Numbered from the stretch's first letter, positions 22,515-34,632 are shown. The stretch: 64,000 nucleotides of DNA from Cephalotus follicularis (GCA_001972305.1 BDDD01001365.1:44461-108460); one strand, 5' to 3'. The notes: generated by a model from the sequence alone, not told the origin. Numbers and translations: made by a program.

Positions 22515-22900
22515 CAAAACCATCGAAGGCTCACCATGACTTGTCGTGAATCGCGCAGTCACAGCCGACAGTGAGTTAACTCACTGAGTTGACTCGCTGG
22601 ACATCAACAATTCTGGCCACTTCACAAAAGTGTCACAAACAGTCGGCTTAAGGTGTCTCCACCCGTAACTCGCTGTGAATCGGCGTTGAAACACCTAGTC
22701 ACTGCCGGCAGTGAGTTCAACTCACTGAGTTGACTCACTAGTCGTCCACAACTCAGGCCACCACCATAAAACGCATCAAAATCATCATGTCAGCACATCT
22801 ATGCCCTTAACTCACCGAGACTCGGCGCTAAACGCGCGGTCAAAGGCGGCAGCGAGTTGGTTCGCTGAGTCAAATCGTCAGTTCGAATCCGGCTATTTTC
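22515..22900. repeat. GAGTTGACTC cassettes, C left LTR
   Basis: Three units with a period near 140 bp. Each runs CTCACYRTGA, a CGCGCAGTCA-like word, GAGTTAACTCACTGAGTTGAC and a short GGCCA-type tail. The second unit resembles the B and A cassettes word for word in several places. Confidence 0.75.
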
Positions 22901-23547
22901 GGCCGAATGGCGCCTCAACAGTGGTCAAAACGGGCAGAGCTAGCCTTCTAGATGAAGACCAGCACCATCAGCGACGCTAACCGGCGGCGAAACGCACGGC
23001 AGAGGCGAAAACGTCGGGGAAGGAGAAGAGAAAAAGAAGGAAAAGAGAAGAGGAAAGGAGAAGTTACCGCCGGCTAGAGGTCCTGGGCTGACCGCCGTGT
23101 TCTCCCGGTCAGGTGGCTGGCTCCGGCGTCGTCTCCGGCGCCCTCACTCCCTTTCTCTCCCGTTGTCTCTCCCGCTGTCTCTCCCTCTCTCTAACGCGTC
23201 TCTGGCTTCTTCTTCACACACGGGTGCCTTATGTGCCCGAGTGTTTCTTTTTTTTTCTTTTGTCTCTCCTTTAGTATTTACCAGCCAAAATACTAAGGCC
23301 TGGGTCCCGTTTAATCCGCAAACGACAATATTAATTATCTGAACGTGTACCAAAATAATCGCAATAAAAATGCGAACATAGGGCCTTGTTGTCGCGCATT
23401 AAAAATGGGCTTTATTAATCATTTTGGTCCTTATGATTTTCGGCTCCAATACGCGATGCTTTTTATCGATTCGGGCTCCATAGGCCCAATACGGCCATAC
23501 ACTGTGCCAATATTAAAATAATTATTTATAAAATTTTGAGCGTTACA

Positions 23548-23584
23548 TCCTCCCCTCCTTAGAAAAATCTCGTCCCGAGATTTC
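23548..23584 (-). other. Polypurine tract and adjacent hairpin of C
   Basis: The reverse strand reads hairpin then AAGGAGGGGAGGA (23548-23560), directly before the LTR. The hairpin arms (plus 23564-23572 and 23576-23584) are GAAATCTCG and CGAGATTTT around GGA, one mismatch at the base. The same block occurs in E at 61595-61631. Confidence 0.82.
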
Positions 23585-24255
23585 CTAGGTTAAAACTTGT
23601 GAGGGTAGAATGTCTTTGTTTCTTTTTCGCGTCTCATACAACTTTCTCAAGCTCATAGCGTCATCATCACACTTCATCCATGAAACGTCCTCATCCTTTA
23701 ACCATTTGGTCCACGACTGTATAACCTGTTTCATCGTCCTTCGCCGTCCATATCATTCAAAAACCATCTATGAACATATATTTATATACATATATATGAG
23801 TTCTCCTCAAGCTTGTATCCGTCCTTAGCTCTAACGGCTCATATTGTAGCACGTGAGTAGGATCTGGATAATACATTCTGAGTATTGAGGCATGAACACC
23901 TTATGATATACATGATCTTCCAGTGTGAGTTCTGCTAATGGCAGAAGTCCATTCCAACTGTTATCTCTATCCATCACGCTTCTATGATGCCACTATGATC
24001 CAGGGCATATACTCTACCTAACATGGTAGGTTCCAATCCCGTAGGCTGAGGGTAAGGCAAGTCTATGGGCAACTGCACCTACTCTCTCTCCATGTCATTC
24101 CACCAAATTAAATTACAGATCTCGATACATCTTCCTAAATGCCAGATGTACTGAGAAACTGGAGTTATAAGCTTGTAACTATAGCTCCGCCATCGGCTTT
24201 TCGTTGTAAAGGGCACAAACTCTGCCTTGGGATTTTATCAACTCATCACCACGAA
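23585..24255. other. Decayed 3' part of the C interior
   Basis: Where integrase and chromodomain should lie I could not identify a conserved block. The short plus-strand ORF 23610-23828 has no recognisable domain. Confidence 0.4.
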
Positions 24256-24492
24256 TCAAGAATTTTGGTTTGAATCCGTCTTGATCGTGTAATGTAACCT
24301 TGAGAAATTCACCACCCATTCCTTGAGCCTCTCAATTCTATCCATCAACCATGGTCGTGCTTGATCTAAGGAGACCGTCAAGCAAGCTAATCGGTGACCT
24401 AAGGCATCTGCAAGCATATTAACATCGCCTGGTTGACATTGGATCTCACAGATGTAACCATTGAGTAGCTCCATCCACCTTCTTTGTTTCAT
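24256..24492 (-). pseudogene. RNase H C-terminal fragment of C
   Basis: The reverse frame reads [18 protein letters not shown] then GDVNMLADALG, the RQRRW...ADAL block of Gypsy RNase H. The integrase that should follow is missing or unreadable. Confidence 0.82.
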
Positions 24493-24699
24493 ATTTAGAT
24501 CCTTCTAAGAGAAAGAAGGCTTCGGACCCTTGTGATCTGTGCAAACCTCTAACTTTGTGCCGTATAGACAGGGTCTCCATTGGCGTAGTGCACGACTAAC
24601 ACTGCAAATTCTAGGTCATGAATAGAATAACTCACTCTTGAGGCTCCAACTTTCCTTAAGACATAGGGGCTCATTCCCCAACAATCTCAAAACGAAATT

Positions 24700-25200
24700 T
24701 GCACCGTTCCCTGAGGCATCACTATATGCCACGAAACCATCATTGCTCTCAGGTAACACCATGATCGGCACAGATATTAGACGATGTTTTAACTCCTAGA
24801 AGCTCCCTTTACCGCTGTCATCTTTTACATCCCGTCTTTCTGCGTTAATCGAGTCAAAAGTGTGGTAATCCGTAAAAATTTCTCTACAAAACGGCAATAG
24901 TAACCCGCTAAGCCTAAGAAACCACGGACTATTGTCACGTTTATCGGCCATTCCCAATCCTTCACTGCTTCTATACTTGTTAGGTCCACAGATGCACCAG
25001 CACTGTGGTCAACGTGAACAAGGAAACTACCTCCAATGACAAAACTCCATACTTGTTGAATTGGCATACCACTGGCGATCTCGCAAGACCTGCCATGATT
25101 AGTACAACCACTTCCCATGGCTTTCTGCAAGCTTGGAATGCACTAACACGTCATCGGAGGAGACTACGATGATATGGTCAAGATATGGATTATACACCCC
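24700..25200 (-). pseudogene. Reverse transcriptase fragment of C
   Basis: The reverse strand at 25140-25190 encodes LDHIIVVSSDDVLVHS, the catalytic Asp-Asp motif (25150-25155). 24825-25130 gives the thumb block VDLTSIEAVKDWEWPINVT and [15 protein letters not shown]. 24700-24780 holds the start of RNase H. Frames shift between blocks. The RT fingers (N-terminal) are absent. Confidence 0.85.
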
Positions 25201-25885
25201 TTTTATAAGGTTTGTGAATGTAGTAAGGAATTGATCATCCCCTTTAACGACACTACGATCCACCCACAAGGTCCATATCGTGACTTGGAGATTGTCGATG
25301 ATAACACATATCCAAATGGATCCATCTCAGTAATCACTTTCAAACTCATCCATCGGAAAACTAGGAGGTTTGCCGTCATATAGGGTCGGCTATGTTTATA
25401 GCGTACGACTCACACACTCCTTCAGGATGAATAGATTCTCCCATTGGGTTGTTAACTTACATAACATTCCATAAGGGTTCTGGTTTCACATTAGCATGAC
25501 ATATGAGTCACAAGGAAATACATGAACTGAGCGAATCCGGGTACATAACCGCATCCTTGCCATGCCATAACCATATACCATAAACTATACAATATACATC
25601 CTGTAGTTAGGGCTCATCGACCCTTCCTCTCGGTGCCACACAGATCTACCACGGTCATCTCAATCGGTGACCTGTTCACTTCACATGTCATGGCCCTCAC
25701 TGTAACACCATTGGTATATCTCATGGGGTTTCAGAGGGGTTGCCTTTTCGAAGTCGGCCTCCCTAGCAAGTCTAGACTACTTGGCGGCCTCAGAAACAGC
25801 CTACTCAGTTGTCTTAGGTGCTAGCCTGACTAGGGAATCTTTGAAGGATAGAACCCAAGCAAAACCAGATACTTCATATAAACAG

Positions 25886-26051
25886 GACGTTTGGGCGTCA
25901 ACACCATCCTCTAGGCATCGACGTCATCACTGTAGGCGTCAACGTGTAACACTGGTTAATGCATATAAACGTGAAAGAATGGTCATCGCATCAACTCTTC
26001 ACTCATAGGCGTCGACGCTATGAACCAATGCGTTGACGTGTTGATCGATAG
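25886..26051. repeat. GCGTCGAC/GCGTCAAC words in the interior of C
   Basis: GGCGTCAAC, GGCATCGACG, GGCGTCAACG, GGCGTCGACG and GCGTTGACG occur within 166 bp, next to the protease-RT linker where the RT N-terminus would be expected. This resembles the LTR arrays but lies in the coding part. Confidence 0.65.
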
Positions 26052-26079
26052 AGGGGTTGACAAATAAAGGAGAATTCCT

Positions 26080-26420
26080 GTCAAACCCTTAGAAACAATC
26101 AATAAGATACTTTGAACCCTTCTCTAGAGGTAAGGATGTTAACTCACCCAGAAACACGTTCGAGTATTCACAAACAACCAGAACATCCTCAAACCTCGGT
26201 ATCAGTCTCCTGTTATCAGTCACATATGCTAGATATCCACTGTAACCTTATCCCATAAGTCTATCAGCATGAACGGCTGATATCATCTGAACTGGCTGAT
26301 GATCCAAAGTCCCAAGAAACTGTAATTGAGACTATCTTGATATATTGAAGGTCTTAACCTTCCCGTAACCATTCACATGGGTACAATGTGCTGCTAACCA
26401 ATCCATCCTATGCCTTTAAG
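26080..26420 (-). pseudogene. Protease end and protease-RT linker of C
   Basis: The reverse strand reads MDWLAAHCTHVNGYGKVKTF (protease end), then LDHQPVQMISAVHADRLM, a stop, GYSGYLAYVTDNRRLIPRFE and VCEYSNVFLGELTSLPLEKG, matching the E linker at 58660-58880. Confidence 0.85.
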
Positions 26421-26680
26421 AGGGTTAACTAAGCACACATACTGTCTTCCAACTATACCATCACAATCCGAACCATTACGATCCGTAACGATACGATCCG
26501 CAAACATATCATATTCGTATCCACACCTTATCCCTTAACCATAACCGCACGATCCCTAGCCATACGGTTCATGGTTGTGCGGTCCACAACCGTACGATCC
26601 ATAACTGTATAACCAGCCCATACCATAAAACTGTGAGAGTAGGTCAAATTGTATGTCCTCGGTAATTCCCGACCGTGGGA
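26421..26680. repeat. Simple CGATCCRTAACNGTA-type repeats in place of gag in C
   Basis: Words such as ACGATCCGTAACGATACG, GTGCGGTCCACAACCG and CCGTACGATCCATAACTG alternate here. No gag domain is visible upstream of the protease remnant. D has a comparable GGTATGGTTA-like stretch at 37020-37200. Confidence 0.55.
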
Positions 26681-26906
26681 CTAGTCTAAATGTGGTATGG
26701 TAGTTCCTTTCCTTTTCCGTTCCATATCCACCTATTTAAGAGACAAGATTCAACTATCGACTTTTCATACCCATAAATCGAAGAAACTCCATGTAACACT
26801 TATCATTCCTCTATTGCAAGTAACTCCAAATAGCACTTTATTTCCTTCAATCATTCTCAATTCCCCAAGCCAAGGAACCTATCCTGGCGTATCCAGCATA
26901 GGACCG

Positions 26907-26918
26907 GCTCTGATACCA
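26907..26918 (-). other. Primer binding site of C
   Basis: GCTCTGATACCA on the plus strand is the complement of TGGTATCAGAGC, three bases from the right LTR. Confidence 0.9.
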
Positions 26919-28060
26919 AGCTGTCGCACCCCGAACCACAAGGGTAAACCCCCACGATCCGACGCGTGATATTCATTCTCTTCAGTCATTCAATCATATA
27001 TAATCATACTCCAAAAAGTGCTATAAATTTAAAACTTTAAATCAAAGTCATATAACCGGAAGAATCATTATATAACATCAGCGGAATAATCAAATCAAAT
27101 AAAAACTACCTCTTAAAATCTCCCAAAATTTTAGCATGAAGTATTCGTTTATTGGACTAAACTCCCTGTAAAGAAAAATACATTTTATATCTTAACACTC
27201 CCGAAGGAGGAATCAACAGTTTATGTATATATACGGGCTCAGCCCTCAGCAATCACAACTAAACCAGTATCATATCATTCTAATGCCTCAAATGATGGGC
27301 TTGTCCCTGTTTAATACATCAATACACATATCATAAGCACTGCCATATGTCGGCAGGTCGATAGCTGAATAAAACATAACTATAATATCTTTATATTTGT
27401 CTCAAATACATAGGGTTCCTTTTCACAATCATTATACATAACAAGCCTTATATCCCAATACATTTTAATCATAAACATGAGGCCCCTTTTATACAACTCT
27501 AATATTCAACTCATATAAGCAAATCCAAATACAAGAAACTCCATATACAATTGGCTAACACAATCTGTTATAGAAAACCTGTCCTTCTTAGCTTACCTCA
27601 CTGTAGTCCATCACCTGTGCCTGAGCCTGACCCATTCCGCACACAGGGGAAATGGCTCAACGACATAATGTCGTGTAGGTATGCTATGCTATGCATGCAA
27701 TAGTATAATAGTGTATGTGTGCAATAGTATATCAGTGTATGTCATGTAGTGCATCAGCATAATGGTGATATGCGTGCAACAGTATAATATATATGTATGG
27801 CATGTCGTGTGCATAAATGACAATTGCGGACGGCGTCAATATACGAACTGTCCCTAAGCAGTGGTATACTGGGCTAGTCCAAATCACATAAAAGGCCATA
27901 GGCATGCAGACACTCCATAAACAATCCATATCAATCATAGGGACAACCCGTCCATAGGTCTGAGTACTAGTCTGCCCCTCCGGCCTGAGATAGCACTACC
28001 ACCGACTACCTACCCCTTTGAGGTCGTAGCCGAGTGGGGAAGAGATAACGCTGATCACAT

Positions 28061-28212
28061 CATGGCTAAGCCGTAAAAATGGTCAGAGCCCATAAGTATA
28101 GTGGTAAAGCCATAACAACAGTCAGAACCCGTAGTATAGTGGTAAAGCCGTAAAAATGGTCAGAACCCATTGTATGGTGGTAAAGCCTTAAAAATGGTCA
28201 GAACAAATAGGC
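28061..28212. repeat. 38-bp tandem repeat, C right LTR
   Basis: Four copies aligned with 20821-20972; the CCGTAAAAACGG core is changed to CCGTAAAAATGG or CCATAACAACAG in several copies. Confidence 0.82.
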
Positions 28213-28906
28213 GCCAGGAAGCTCCAATGATGATGTGATCGAGCACCCACAATCCTCGCGACAGAAACGTAGTTTATGGATGAGTTATCTCATAGGCCTC
28301 AAACAATAATATATATCATAGTCGTACCTTGTTATACTCGTAACCCATAACATATATTTGTTTAAAGGATAGGGAACATTTCATAAAGGATCTCATAGGA
28401 TCCACATCCGTCAAATCATATAAAGATCATTTCGTAATCATAAGTCATTTTTCATATCCAATGGCCATTTTTGTGTCCATAATCCATTGTGTAATCAATT
28501 TTTCATATATCATTTGGTTGGTCCCTATCGAAGTTATAATGAATGGAAAGGGAGTCCAAATGAGAGTATTCATGCCCAGATGTCCCAATGGAAGTACCTG
28601 ACCATTCTAAAATCCATAAAACAATGGAGAGGAAGTCCAAATAAGATATCCGCATCTCGATATCCCAATGGAACTATCCTGACCATTTTGAAAACCATTC
28701 AGAAACCATTTGCATAAAACTCTTTTATTGTGTACTTTCCTCAAACTTCACTTTGAACATCGATTTAGAAATCAAAAGTGATACAAAAGGATTTTCATAG
28801 GTTACAAAGCCTTAGGGAGGCTTTCTATGGAATCCAGTTGAAGATAAAACCATTTTGGATGGAAAATCATGTAAAACGGTGTGTTTGGGCTGAATAGGGC
28901 ACTAAG

Positions 28907-29268
28907 CGTCGATGCTTAGCCGCGGGCGTCAACAGTTTTAAAAGGCACAAGTATAAAGCGTCAACGATTTATTTTAAAGCATAAGGCGTCGATTGTTTGG
29001 TTTAACTCATAAAAGCGTCGACTGTAAGTTTAACACATAAAAGCGTCGACAGTTTTAGAAAGCACAAGTATAAAGAGTCAACGATTTGTTTTAAAGGATA
29101 AGGCGTCGACTATTTGGTTTAACTCATAAAAGCATCGACTGTAAGTTTAACACATAATAGCGTCGACAGTTTTAGAAAGCATAAGTATAAAACATCGACT
29201 ACTCAATTTAAGACAGGAAAACGTCGACGGGTTTGGTTTTGAAAGCATAATGCGTCGACGGTTTTGGT
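28907..29268. repeat. GCGTCGAC array, C right LTR
   Basis: Counterpart of 21667-22026 with the same order of words; several CG dinucleotides differ between the two copies. Confidence 0.85.
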
Positions 29269-29759
29269 AGAAAATACAGTTTGTGAAAGAGTTCGTAAAC
29301 CAATGGAACTATGTCCAAAAAAGTTCAAAGCCCTTTTTAAGATTCATCCCATAGCCCTTGAATTAAGAGAAGGCAAGAACTCATCTCCTCTTAATTCAAT
29401 ATCAAACCCTTATATCATTTGCCATATGCAATTATATATATATACAACCATGCATCCATACAAGTACAATTCGTACACATCAATCCATATAATTAATTAG
29501 AATGCATGAATGTAATGCAAGCAATAGTATAACCTACCTCTTAGCGAATGAGCTCGTAAAGCTCAGAAATCTTCTATCCTTGATCATTTCGCTTATCCTT
29601 GATCGTTTCCATTATCCTGCATGCACAACACATTTTCTTTACACTCTACGCACAGAAACCAACAACAGCCACCGTCGGAGCTTCGGCCAGTTTCTGGCCA
29701 ACTCATTCAGCTCCGGCAAAACCCAAAAACAGGTTCCACATTGGACGATATGTTAACCA

Positions 29760-30135
29760 TCGGAGGCTCACCGTGACTTGTTGTGAATCGCGCAGTCACA
29801 ACCGACAGTGAGACAACTCACTGAGTTGACTCGCCGGACATCCACAATTCTGCCACTTCACAAAAGTGTCACAAACAGTCGGCTTAAGGTGTCTCCACCT
29901 GTAACTCACCGTGAATCGGCGCCAAAACACCCAGTCACGGCCAACGGTGAGTTCAACTTACTGAGTTGACTCGCCGGTAGTCCACAACTCCGGCCACCAC
30001 CATAAAACGCATCAAAATCATCATATCAACACATCTATGCCCTTAACTCGCCGAGACTCGGCGCTAAATGATCCATCAAAGGCGGCAGCGAGTTGGTTCG
30101 CTGAGTCAACTCATCAGTTCGAATCCGGCCCTTTC
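29760..30135. repeat. GAGTTGACTC cassettes, C right LTR
   Basis: Three units about 140 bp apart. CTCACCGTGAATCGGCGCC (29905-29923) is followed by GAGTTGACTCGCCGG and a CCGGCCACC tail. Confidence 0.75.
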
Positions 30136-30777
30136 CGACTGAATGGCGCCTCAACAGTGTCAAAACGGGCAGAGCTAGCCTTCTAGATGAAGACCAGCAC
30201 AATCAGCAACGCTAACCGGCGACGAAACGCATGGCAGGGGAGAAAACATCGGGGAAGGAGAAGAGAAAAAGAAGGAAAGAAGAAGGGGAAAAGAGAAGTT
30301 ACCGCCGGCTAGAGGTCCTGGGCTGACCGTCGTGCTCTCCTGGTCAGGTGGCTGGCTCCGGTGTCGTCTCCGGCGCACTCTCTCCCTTTCTCTCCCGCTG
30401 TCTCTCCCTCTCTCTAACGCATCTCTGGCTTCTTCTTCACACACGGGCGCCTTATGCGCCCGAGTGTTTCTTCTTTTTTTTTCTTTTGTCTCTTATTTAG
30501 TATTTACCAGCCAAAATACTAAGGCCTGGGTCATGTTTAATCAACAAACGACAATATTAATTATCTTAATGGGTACCAAAATAATCGCAATAAAAATGCA
30601 AACATAGGGCCTTGTTGTCGCGCATTAAAATGGGCTTTATTAATAATTTTGGGCCTTATGATTTGCGGCTCCAATACGTGATGCTTTTTATTGATTCGGG
30701 CTCCATCGGCCCAATACGGCCATACACTGTGCCAATATTAAAATAATTATTTATAAAATTTCGGGCGTTACAAGTCT

Positions 30778-31450
30778 ACTCATGCAACACTTTCATATAA
30801 TGTGTCTTTCAACATCGTCTTGGAAAGATAAATTCCTTTGGCTAATTGGCGGTAAGCCAAACTTGGAATTCATAAGATCATACATATCAGCACCCTGCTG
30901 ATGTACCGGCTTTGGGAAAGTCCGCACAACCTACTTTATCTACTCTTAAGATCTTCATTCTTAAAACATAGGAAGTGTCTCCCAAATCCTTTTAGAGAAG
31001 TTCTTGGTTAATTGCACTATAACATACCTACAACATTACCACTGTGTAGAATGTCATCTATGTACAATACTAAAAAAGTGATATTTGGAATATCCTATTT
31101 CTGGTAGACATAAGGCATAGCATCATTTTTGATAAAATCAAAAACAGATGTTTTAGCTGCGGGATGCTTGTATAAGGTCATACACAAACCTTAGGAGTTA
31201 GCACACACTATGTGCTAATGTTCCTTGGATGTAAACCCCTCGGGTTTGGGACATTAATATGTCCTCTTCAAAATAGTCCTTTTTCAAGGTTATATTGACA
31301 TCCTGGCATTTGTTATTTCCATAACGAGTGGCAATTACTAGCATTATCCGAATGGACTTAATCATTATGATTTAAAGGTTTGAACCTTTTCTATTAACAC
31401 TTATCTTCCTCTTGAAGATATATATGCAACCATTGGGCAACCCGCCTATG
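30778..31450 (-). pseudogene. RNase H and RT remnant of B (continued after C)
   Basis: Aligns with 49340-50090 of A. Conserved signposts are the TTGGAAAG...CCTTTGGCTAATTGGC block of RNase H and the ATGTCATCTATGTACA segment, reverse strand, that encodes the region around the Copia RT catalytic motif. Heavily decayed; no open frame above 60 codons. Confidence 0.7.
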
Positions 31451-32690
31451 GGAGAATTAACCAAGTTCCATACTCGGTTGACGTATATGGCGTCCATTTT
31501 GGATTTCATGACTCCCAGCCATGTCTAAAAAATGGTGCTCTTCACTGTTTCCTTTGTAGCTGACAGGCTCATCATCATCGATGACTTTAGATTTATCAGT
31601 GCCTTTTGCGAGAAAACCATATTTCTCAGACGCTGTTAAAATCTTGCCTGATCTCCTCTCATGAGGAGAGCCTTACTGACATCCCTTCTTAGGTTGGGAT
31701 CCTTTCCCAAATCTTGTCCTTAGAGGGTTCCACCTCTAATTCCTCATCTTCTTGTGGGCTTTCACCTGGTAGTAACTCACTTAGTTATACCTTACTCCCA
31801 CTGCTTCCTGTAAACAGGTATTCCCTCTTGGAATTTTGCAGTACGTAAAACAAATATCATTTGTTCGCTAGGATGGTTGAAATAAAATCCTAAGCACTTC
31901 TTAGGATATTGCACAAAATCGAAAACGATTCACTCGTGCCTCTAGCTTAGAAGGTTTCAGCCTTCTTATGAAAGCTGGACAACCATTAACCCTCTTGGTT
32001 TAGGCTGGGTTTCCTCCTATGTAATATCTTGAAAGATATGGAGGGTACAGATTTCATAGGAATCCGGATTAGGATGTACGTTGCTGCTGCAACGCATACT
32101 CCCAGAAGGAGATAAGAAGATGAATAAAAGACATAATGGATTTGACATATTCATGAATGTCAATTTCCTCCGTTTGGAAACATCATCACGGTATGGTGTT
32201 CCAGAAAGGATCCATTTGAGAGAGAATTCTGTTATCTCTGAGAGAACCTAAGAATTCTGTAGACAGCTATTCGCTTCCCCAATCAGAGCGTAGTGCCTTA
32301 ATGGGTTTACCCGGTTGCATTTCTACTTCATGTCTAAATCCCTTCACACTTTCAAAGGATTTAGATTTGTGTTTCACCCGAAATGCTAACCGAAACCGTG
32401 ATGAATCACAGTATGAAGGTAATGAAGTAGTGAAAACCTTCACGTGCATTGTCTGACATTATACCAGAAATGTCAGTGTGGATATATTACAATATGTCCA
32501 CAACCTTCTCTCCAGTCTTGGAGAAAAGAAGATTTGGTCATTACACCAATGAAACATGGTGTACACGTTGGAAGGGACTCCCCGTCCTGGATGTCCAAAA
32601 GTCCATCCTTAACCAAGCGTGTTTATCTAGCCTCGCTGGAATGACCTAATCACAATGCTAAAGATTGTGAAGGATTTATATCATATCTCT
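31451..32690 (-). pseudogene. Integrase remnant of B
   Basis: The reverse frame at 32267-32400 gives KHKSKSFESVKGFRHEVEMQ, then KPIKALRSDWGSE, the Copia integrase core. 32560-32660 gives LGHSSEAR and LVKDGLLD of the pre-integrase zinc-finger region. In-frame stops are frequent. The RT N-terminus and linker lie at about 31450-31800. Confidence 0.78.
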
Positions 32691-33363
32691 CATAGTCTTT
32701 TATTATTAATTACTTGCTCAATAGTTGGTGCTATTATTTGATTAGTATTTAAGACTTAAAACCCATTATCTAGTTAATCAGTACCAACCGATACACAACA
32801 AGAAAATAATAGTCACTATCCATTTATAATAAACAAAAAGCTCTCAGCTTTACAAAATATATATTGGATATGCTAATCAAAGTTTAGAACAAAAGTTCTT
32901 TACAATGTTTACAAGAGTTTAGTCTATATACAAAAGCCACATTGCTTTATACATACAAATCAAAATATCCTACAACATTAAAGTAGATCCCCGATCTTCA
33001 TGTCATAGGTCCATTGCATCCTCAGCTCCCTGCTACCTAGCTCCTCTTAGCATCCTGCAAAGAGTTACAAATGTTAGTCTCACAACTCGAGTTCAAAACC
33101 CAAATTGAACTTACATTGTAAGCTAAGTGGAATATAAAAATATGACGATACCTAAACCCAAGGTAACATCATCAATGGAAACAAGAAATTGTTCACAATT
33201 TCTCTTCCAGTATCCTAACTTCCCACACTGAAGCAGGATATCTCCTTAATAAGCGATTTAATCTTCTAATGAATGGTATCCCTAAACCACGTGAAGTGGT
33301 TCCTTTTCTTTCTTCCTTATGGGCTCCTGGCGCCATTTAGAGGTGCCAGGCGCTTCACAAATA
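32691..33363 (-). mobile_element. B interior between integrase and D, no readable gene
   Basis: Corresponds to 51090-51680 of A (shared words around CTAACTTCCCACACTGAAGC at 33212 and TTAGTCTCACAAC at 33081). About 150 bp present in A just before gag has no counterpart here, lost at the D junction. A GC-rich inverted pair (CCTGGCGCC / GGTGCCAGG, 33329-33352) abuts D. Confidence 0.6.
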
Positions 33364-34467
33364 GAAAGAGGGAGAAAGAGAGATGGGAGAGAGAACCAGA
33401 GAGCGGGAGAGAGAGGTGCCGGAGAAGATGACAACACCGACGAGCGAATGACGCAAGTCCTCCACTACCAACGGTAAGCTCCTTCCTTCTCCTCTCTTTT
33501 CTTTTCTTTCCTCTGTCGCCCGACGCCAAGCCACTATGCGCGTTGCCGTGTGTTCAGCCGCCGGTTAGCATCGTGGATGGTGCTGGTCTTCGTCTAGAAG
33601 GCTAGCTCTTCCCGCTTTGACCACTGTTGAGGTGCCATTCGGCCAGAAATGGCTGGATTTGGAATGACGAGTTGACTCAGTGGAGCCAACTCGTTGTCGC
33701 CTTTGACCGCGCGTTTAGCGCCGAGTTTTGCCGAGTTAAGAGCATTAATGTCTTTGTCTGGAGGTTGTGATGCATTTTATGGTGGTGTCCAGAGTTATGG
33801 TTGACTGGCGAGTCAACTCAGTTAGTTGAACTCACTGGCCAACCGTGACAGCGCGTTTCACGGTGAGTCTCTGGCAGTGACGCATAGAATTGATGATTGT
33901 GTGGCGATTTTGGGTGGTGACCGAAGCTGTGGTTGACCGGTGAGTTAACTCAGTGAGTTGACTCACTGCCGGCCGTGACAGCGCATTCTGCAATGAGTCA
34001 CAGCGAGTCTCCGATGGTTTTGAATAGTTCGTTCAATGTGGAGTCTATTTATAGGTGTCGCCAGAGCTGAGTGAGTGGGCCAGAAACTGGCAGAATCTCT
34101 GATGGCGATGGTATTATGTTTCCGATGTGTAAAGTATAACAAAAACGTGTTGTATATGCAGTGTGAAGATATTGGCTAAGGATAGGAGGTTCGCTAGCTA
34201 AATCGCTAACTGGTAGGTTATACTATTTGTACTGCATTCATGCATTTCGATGAATTGTGTGAATTGTTACTATGTTACTGTTATTGCGTGATGATTGACT
34301 ATTGTTATACTGTTATTGAAACTGCTACTGTGTACTAGTTATCGCACCGACTGGGAACTGGGTGTGGATCTATAAACTATTTTTACAGAAATTGAAACGC
34401 ATTTCATGGATTTTGGACGTAGTTCCATTGATTTGCGAACTGCCTTGCGAACTGTTGTTTCTGATAA

Positions 34468-34632
34468 AACCGTCGACACTTTACTGCTTTCAAAACTAAC
34501 CCATCGACGCTTTCATGCCTTTAAACTGAGTAGTTGATGTTTTATACTTTTGCTTTCTAAGACCGTCGACTCTTTTGTGTGTTAAACCGAATAGTCGACT
34601 ATTTTCGCTTTTAAACTAAACTAGTCGACACT
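34468..34632. repeat. GTCGAC array, D 5' LTR
   Basis: CCGTCGACAC, CATCGACGC, CCGTCGACTC, AGTCGACTA and AGTCGACAC occur at roughly 30-40 bp intervals, 2.1-2.25 kb from the LTR end, the same place as in C. Counterpart in the 3' LTR: 39518-39683. Confidence 0.82.

Larger units (their letters stand above)
19682..23547 (-). mobile_element. C 3' LTR (left on the map)
   Basis: Ordered blocks from the left: TGTCGCGCCCCGAACC end, reverse acceptor-like CTTTACAG|GGAG (19926-19933), four 38-bp repeats, a GTCGAC array, GAGTTGACTC cassettes, a purine run, reverse donor-like CGGTAACTT (23063-23070), a CT-rich block, and a U3-like end ACGTTACA-type terminus at 23547. No protein is encoded. Confidence 0.92.
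19682..30772 (-). mobile_element. Element C: long-LTR Ty3/Gypsy element, reverse, with a shrunken interior
   Basis: LTRs 19682-23547 (3866 bp) and 26922-30772 (3851 bp) make up about 70% of the element; the interior is only 3374 bp. Over the first 160 bp I count about eight differences between the LTRs. Perfect AGTCT duplication, initiator-Met primer site, AAGGAGGGGAGGA polypurine tract. Minus-strand remnants of protease end, RT and RNase H exist; gag is not recognisable and integrase is nearly absent. Probably a non-autonomous or decayed derivative. Related to D by LTR and to E by the sequence around the polypurine tract. Confidence 0.92.
26922..30772 (-). mobile_element. C 5' LTR (right on the map)
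   Basis: Full-length partner of 19682-23547 with every block preserved: 38-bp repeats (28061-28212), GTCGAC array (28907-29268), cassettes (29760-30135), donor-like site (30302 on the reverse strand) and acceptor-like site (27166). ORFs such as 28487-28717, 29264-29500 and 30332-30607 are counterparts of similar ORFs in the other LTR with frame changes. Confidence 0.92.

Noticed and set aside
23097..23342. Ser/Leu-rich ORF (and relative at 30332-30607)
   Set aside because: The CTCTCTCCC-type tract of the C LTR produces this; no start context or conservation beyond the LTR pair.
34048..34058. Strong TATA box as the main promoter of D
   Set aside because: CTATTTATAGG is present, but the equivalent place in the C LTR has no TATA and the 3' LTR of D has CTTTTTATAGG; kept only as a caveat to the intron idea.
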